NCBI GenBank assembly: GCA_014804085.1
Contig: JAAVAM010000040.1
Location: forward strand, 10,188 to 17,158
Length of the DNA stretch: 6,971 nt
DNA from: Treponema sp.
Lineage (GTDB): Bacteria > Spirochaetota > Spirochaetia > Treponematales > Treponemataceae
Reading direction: 5' to 3'
Part shown: positions 5,475 through 6,971 of the stretch, piece by piece
Layout: every line of letters begins with the position of its first letter
Numbering within the stretch: the first letter of the stretch is position 1
Program-made: the position numbers and the translations under genes
Notes under the pieces: generated by a model
Database searches by the model: none
Told to the model about the DNA's origin: nothing
Seen by the model: the letters and a program-made list of their open reading frames with translations, nothing else

Positions 5475-5921
5475 ATGGACGCGCGGACAGAAACGGTGAT
5501 TATTCCCCACCCCAACGAACTGAACAGAATCGCGGAACTCCAGCGGCAGATACTGCGCGATGTGCAGGCGCATACGGCGGGCGGCGAAGTGTGGCTGCCG
5601 CTGTTTCCGCCTTACGTGCGCGGACTTGCCGAAAACGCCGTCGTGAGCGCATGCACGATTACCCAAGCCCGCCGCGACGGCGACCGCATCGTGCTTGACG
5701 CGGAAGCCGCCACGCCAACGGGAACGGCTCACCTCACGCTGCCGATAGCACAGCGACTTGCCATCGCCACACACGACACGCCGCACCTGCCCGCAAGCGA
5801 CGCGCTCCCCCTCAGGCTGCCCGTGTTCCGCATAGCGCGCGTGGCATTCACGCAGACAGAAACGCGCACGGAATGGACCGTACTCGAAAGCAAATGGGTA
5901 AAGACGAAGAAAACAAACTGA
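5475..5921 (+). CDS. Conserved-looking hypothetical cytoplasmic protein, 148 aa
   Basis: I do not recognise the family. The frame is open further upstream (to 5340), but that part overlaps the start of the divergent lipoprotein gene and crosses the probable promoter. The start chosen is the ATG at 5475 (MDARTETVIIPHPNELNRIA). No signal peptide or membrane segment is visible. Residues about 15-33 could form an amphipathic helix, followed by EVWLPLFPPYVRGL and then alternating strands with a Pro-rich centre, ending in a basic tail (KWVKTKKTN). Codon use is strongly G/C-ending, like the neighbouring genes, which supports real coding. No Shine-Dalgarno site precedes it. It stands alone: divergent from the metallopeptidase lipoprotein and convergent with the small lipoprotein, with a hairpin between the stops. 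Confidence 0.72.
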   Translation: MDARTETVIIPHPNELNRIAELQRQILRDVQAHTAGGEVWLPLFPPYVRGLAENAVVSACTITQARRDGDRIVLDAEAATPTGTAHLTLPIAQRLAIATHDTPHLPASDALPLRLPVFRIARVAFTQTETRTEWTVLESKWVKTKKTN

Positions 5922-5959
5922 TCCAAATGCGGCCGATTATTTGCACGGCAGGATGCGAA

Positions 5960-5998
5960 ACGACCACGGCACGCAAGAAAATGCGTTGCCATGGTCGT
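5960..5998. terminator. Intergenic hairpin between convergent genes
   Basis: ACGACCACGGCACGCA (5960-5975) pairs with TGCGTTGCCATGGTCGT (5982-5998) around AGAAAA, with one C/A mismatch and one bulge. It sits between the stops at 5921 (+) and 6009 (-), where a bidirectional terminator is expected. Neither side has a real T-tract (only TTT on the minus side), so its efficiency is doubtful. Confidence 0.5.
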
Positions 5999-6008
5999 CT
6001 GCGGTCAG

Positions 6009-6260
6009 TTAAATGTCGGAATTGACTGCTGAATGATATTGCCCGCCGAATCCCATAAAGCCCGCCTTGTACACCGCGCCCGTTGCCTCACCGTTCACGT
6101 GCGTGACGAAAATCGTCCCCACGTCCGGGTCTTTCGTTAGGTTCAGCGCGATAGTATCGTTGCCTTCCATGCCATACTGCCGCACCTCGTTCGACATACA
6201 CCCCGAAAACATCACCGCAAGCGCGGCAAGAACCATAGCATATCCGATGCTCCGTTTCAT
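6009..6260 (-). CDS. Small lipoprotein, 83 aa, function unknown
   Basis: The ATG at 6260 follows GGAGG (6273-6269) with an 8-base gap. The signal is MKRSIGYAMVLAALAVMFSGC, with Cys21 as the predicted lipidated residue; Phe at -3 is a relaxed, spirochaete-type lipobox. The mature part is only 63 aa: a short polar region, then TIALNLTKDPDVGTIFVTHVNG and a Gly/aromatic-rich end (GFMGFGGQYHSAVNSDI) that could be a small beta unit. I do not recognise a family. The longer open frame to 6524 is the shadow of the XRE gene on the other strand. The gene is divergent from the XRE regulator with a 36-base gap, so the two probably share control. Its leader resembles that of the lipoprotein at 459 (18 of 27 aligned bases). 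Confidence 0.8.
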   Translation of the reverse strand: MKRSIGYAMVLAALAVMFSGCMSNEVRQYGMEGNDTIALNLTKDPDVGTIFVTHVNGEATGAVYKAGFMGFGGQYHSAVNSDI

Positions 6261-6295
6261 ACAAAATTCCTCCAGATAAGTATGATGATAGTTAC
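6258..6295. promoter_or_regulatory. Shared divergent control region with candidate operator
   Basis: For the plus-strand regulator, TATGAT (6281-6286) has a weak CATACA (6258-6263) 17 bases upstream. The imperfect dyad AAGTAT-GATG-ATAGTT (6278-6293) overlaps this -10 and lies just upstream of the minus-strand ribosome site. A site there could be bound by the XRE protein to repress its own gene and the lipoprotein gene. This is inferred from position and symmetry. Confidence 0.35.
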
Positions 6296-6296
6296 C

Positions 6297-6587
6297 ATGG
6301 AGAACGTAAAGTCGTTCCGCAAAAAACTCGGCTGGACCCAAGAACTGCTCGCCGAAAAGACCGGCGTTTCCGCACCGTACATCACGCAGATTGAGGCGGG
6401 AAAGCGCACCCCCTCGCTTGACATCGTTGAGCGACTCGCCTCCGCGCTCGGGGTCGAGTACAAATCGCTCTTTGAGCCGAACGATTCGCCCCACGCTTCC
6501 CCTGCGGACGATTTCTCCCGCCACCTGCTCGAATCAAAGCTGATTGCCGCCGTGACCGACACCATCCGCCGGGAATTCATGGGCTGA
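6297..6587 (+). CDS. XRE/Cro-type helix-turn-helix transcriptional regulator
   Basis: The product is 96 aa from the ATG at 6297, or 101 aa if the ATG at 6282 is used. Residues 4-58 form a standard HTH_3 domain: FRKKLGWTQELLAEKTGVS (helices 1-2), then the recognition segment APYITQIEAGKRTPS and the closing helices IVERLASALGV. The 35 or so C-terminal residues (FEPNDSPHASPADD, then a helix ending RREFMG) may serve dimerisation. It should bind DNA as a dimer in the cytoplasm. I prefer 6297 because the domain then starts as usual in the family and a -10-like hexamer overlaps the 6282 ATG; neither start has a Shine-Dalgarno sequence. It is divergent from the small lipoprotein and 57 bases upstream of the NlpC/P60 gene, making those two its likely targets. 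Confidence 0.88.
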   Translation: MENVKSFRKKLGWTQELLAEKTGVSAPYITQIEAGKRTPSLDIVERLASALGVEYKSLFEPNDSPHASPADDFSRHLLESKLIAAVTDTIRREFMG

Positions 6588-6644
6588 CCCCGCGCCGCAA
6601 CGAACTCGGCTTCACTTTTTGCGCCGTTCTTCCGAAAAAGAGAT

Positions 6645-6971
6645 ATGAAGAGAAAAACAAACCGGCTTCGCCTCCTGTTTTTCGCCGTGCTTTCCTGCAT
6701 GGCGGTGCAGACCGCTTCGGCGGCAAAACTTTCCGAGCCACGGCACAAGCTCATCACGTTCGCGTTGCAGCTGCAAGGAACGCCCTACGTGTTCGGCGGG
6801 CAGTCGCCTGAGCAGGGCTTTGACTGCTCCGGCTATATCCGGTACGTCGCGAGCAACGTCGCTGGCATACAGCTTCCGCGCACGGCGAATGAAATCTACA
6901 ATTCCAAGCGGGTGAAGAAAATTCCGCGGGAAGAGCGGGAGCCGGGCGACCTGATGTTCTTCAAAAGCGAC
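6645..6971 (+). CDS. Exported NlpC/P60 peptidoglycan hydrolase, N-terminal part
   Basis: There are 109 codons before the window ends. A basic N-terminus (MKRKTNRLR) and hydrophobic core (10-24) end in ASA-A, a probable signal peptidase I site near residue 26. SC at 17-18 is a possible but less likely lipidation site. The NlpC/P60 domain starts almost at once: LQGTPYVFGGQSPEQGFDCSGYI carries the catalytic Cys61, followed by LPRTANEIY and PGDLMFF, all typical of gamma-D-glutamyl-diamino acid endopeptidases (NlpC/P60) that cut stem peptides in the periplasm. The catalytic His should lie beyond the edge. The upstream sequence AAAAAGAGAT gives only a weak ribosome site. No terminator separates it from the XRE gene, so co-transcription is possible. 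Confidence 0.88.
   Translation, partial: MKRKTNRLRLLFFAVLSCMAVQTASAAKLSEPRHKLITFALQLQGTPYVFGGQSPEQGFDCSGYIRYVASNVAGIQLPRTANEIYNSKRVKKIPREEREPGDLMFFKSD

Noticed and set aside
6009..6524. 171-aa version of the small lipoprotein
   Set aside because: The extra N-terminal part is antisense to the XRE gene and would bury the signal peptide; the strong GGAGG site supports the ATG at 6260.
1..6971. tRNA, rRNA, insertion sequence or phage genes
   Set aside because: I found no cloverleaf with a GTTCRANYC arm, no rRNA-like stretch, no transposase or integrase motif and no clear target-site duplication around the repeats.

Overview
The window looks like chromosomal DNA from a fairly GC-rich spirochaete, most likely Treponema or a relative. 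This is inferred from protein types and not from any marker gene. The clues are three lipoproteins with relaxed spirochaete-type lipoboxes, an HU-like/DUF4469 protein, a Cys-rich protein ending its visible part in a CRFYxPxSHYGC motif, and a pentapeptide-repeat gene translationally coupled to a metallo-beta-lactamase-fold gene. I see no rRNA, tRNA, transposase, phage gene or CRISPR array.

Layout. Positions 1-134 (-) hold the N-terminus of a zinc-ribbon protein. A 324-base gap follows with copy 1 of a structured repeat (231-349). Next come a lipoprotein gene with a TTGGD tandem repeat (459-1196), a double hairpin/terminator region (1252-1320), and an HU-like DUF4469 gene (1346-2065). A 366-base gap then holds a 24-bp-period palindrome array (2072-2190), copy 2 of the structured repeat (2246-2363), a further hairpin and a promoter. 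The pentapeptide-repeat gene (2432-3112) and the MBL-fold gene (3109-3705) form a two-gene unit. It converges on, and overlaps by 14 bases, a large minus-strand lipoprotein gene with an HEGWH metallopeptidase motif (3692-5386). Divergent from that is an unrecognised 148-aa gene (5475-5921). Then come a small lipoprotein gene (6009-6260, -), a divergent XRE-type regulator (6297-6587, +) and the start of an exported NlpC/P60 cell-wall hydrolase (6645 to the window edge).

How the genes fit together. The window is rich in envelope functions: three lipoproteins, one of them a probable zinc peptidase, and a peptidoglycan hydrolase. The XRE regulator sits 36 bases from the small lipoprotein and just upstream of the hydrolase gene, so it may control one or both. 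That is inference from position only.

The most interesting material is non-coding. (1) Two copies of an about 118-base element fold into the same three hairpins and carry compensatory base changes. (2) Five palindromic units at an exact 24-bp period directly follow the DUF4469 stop codon. (3) The DUF4469 leader has four arms that can pair in two mutually exclusive ways, like an attenuator. (4) Several genes lack a Shine-Dalgarno sequence and have a -10-like hexamer only 5-10 bases before the ATG, suggesting leaderless transcripts. The lipoprotein genes instead have strong Shine-Dalgarno sites.
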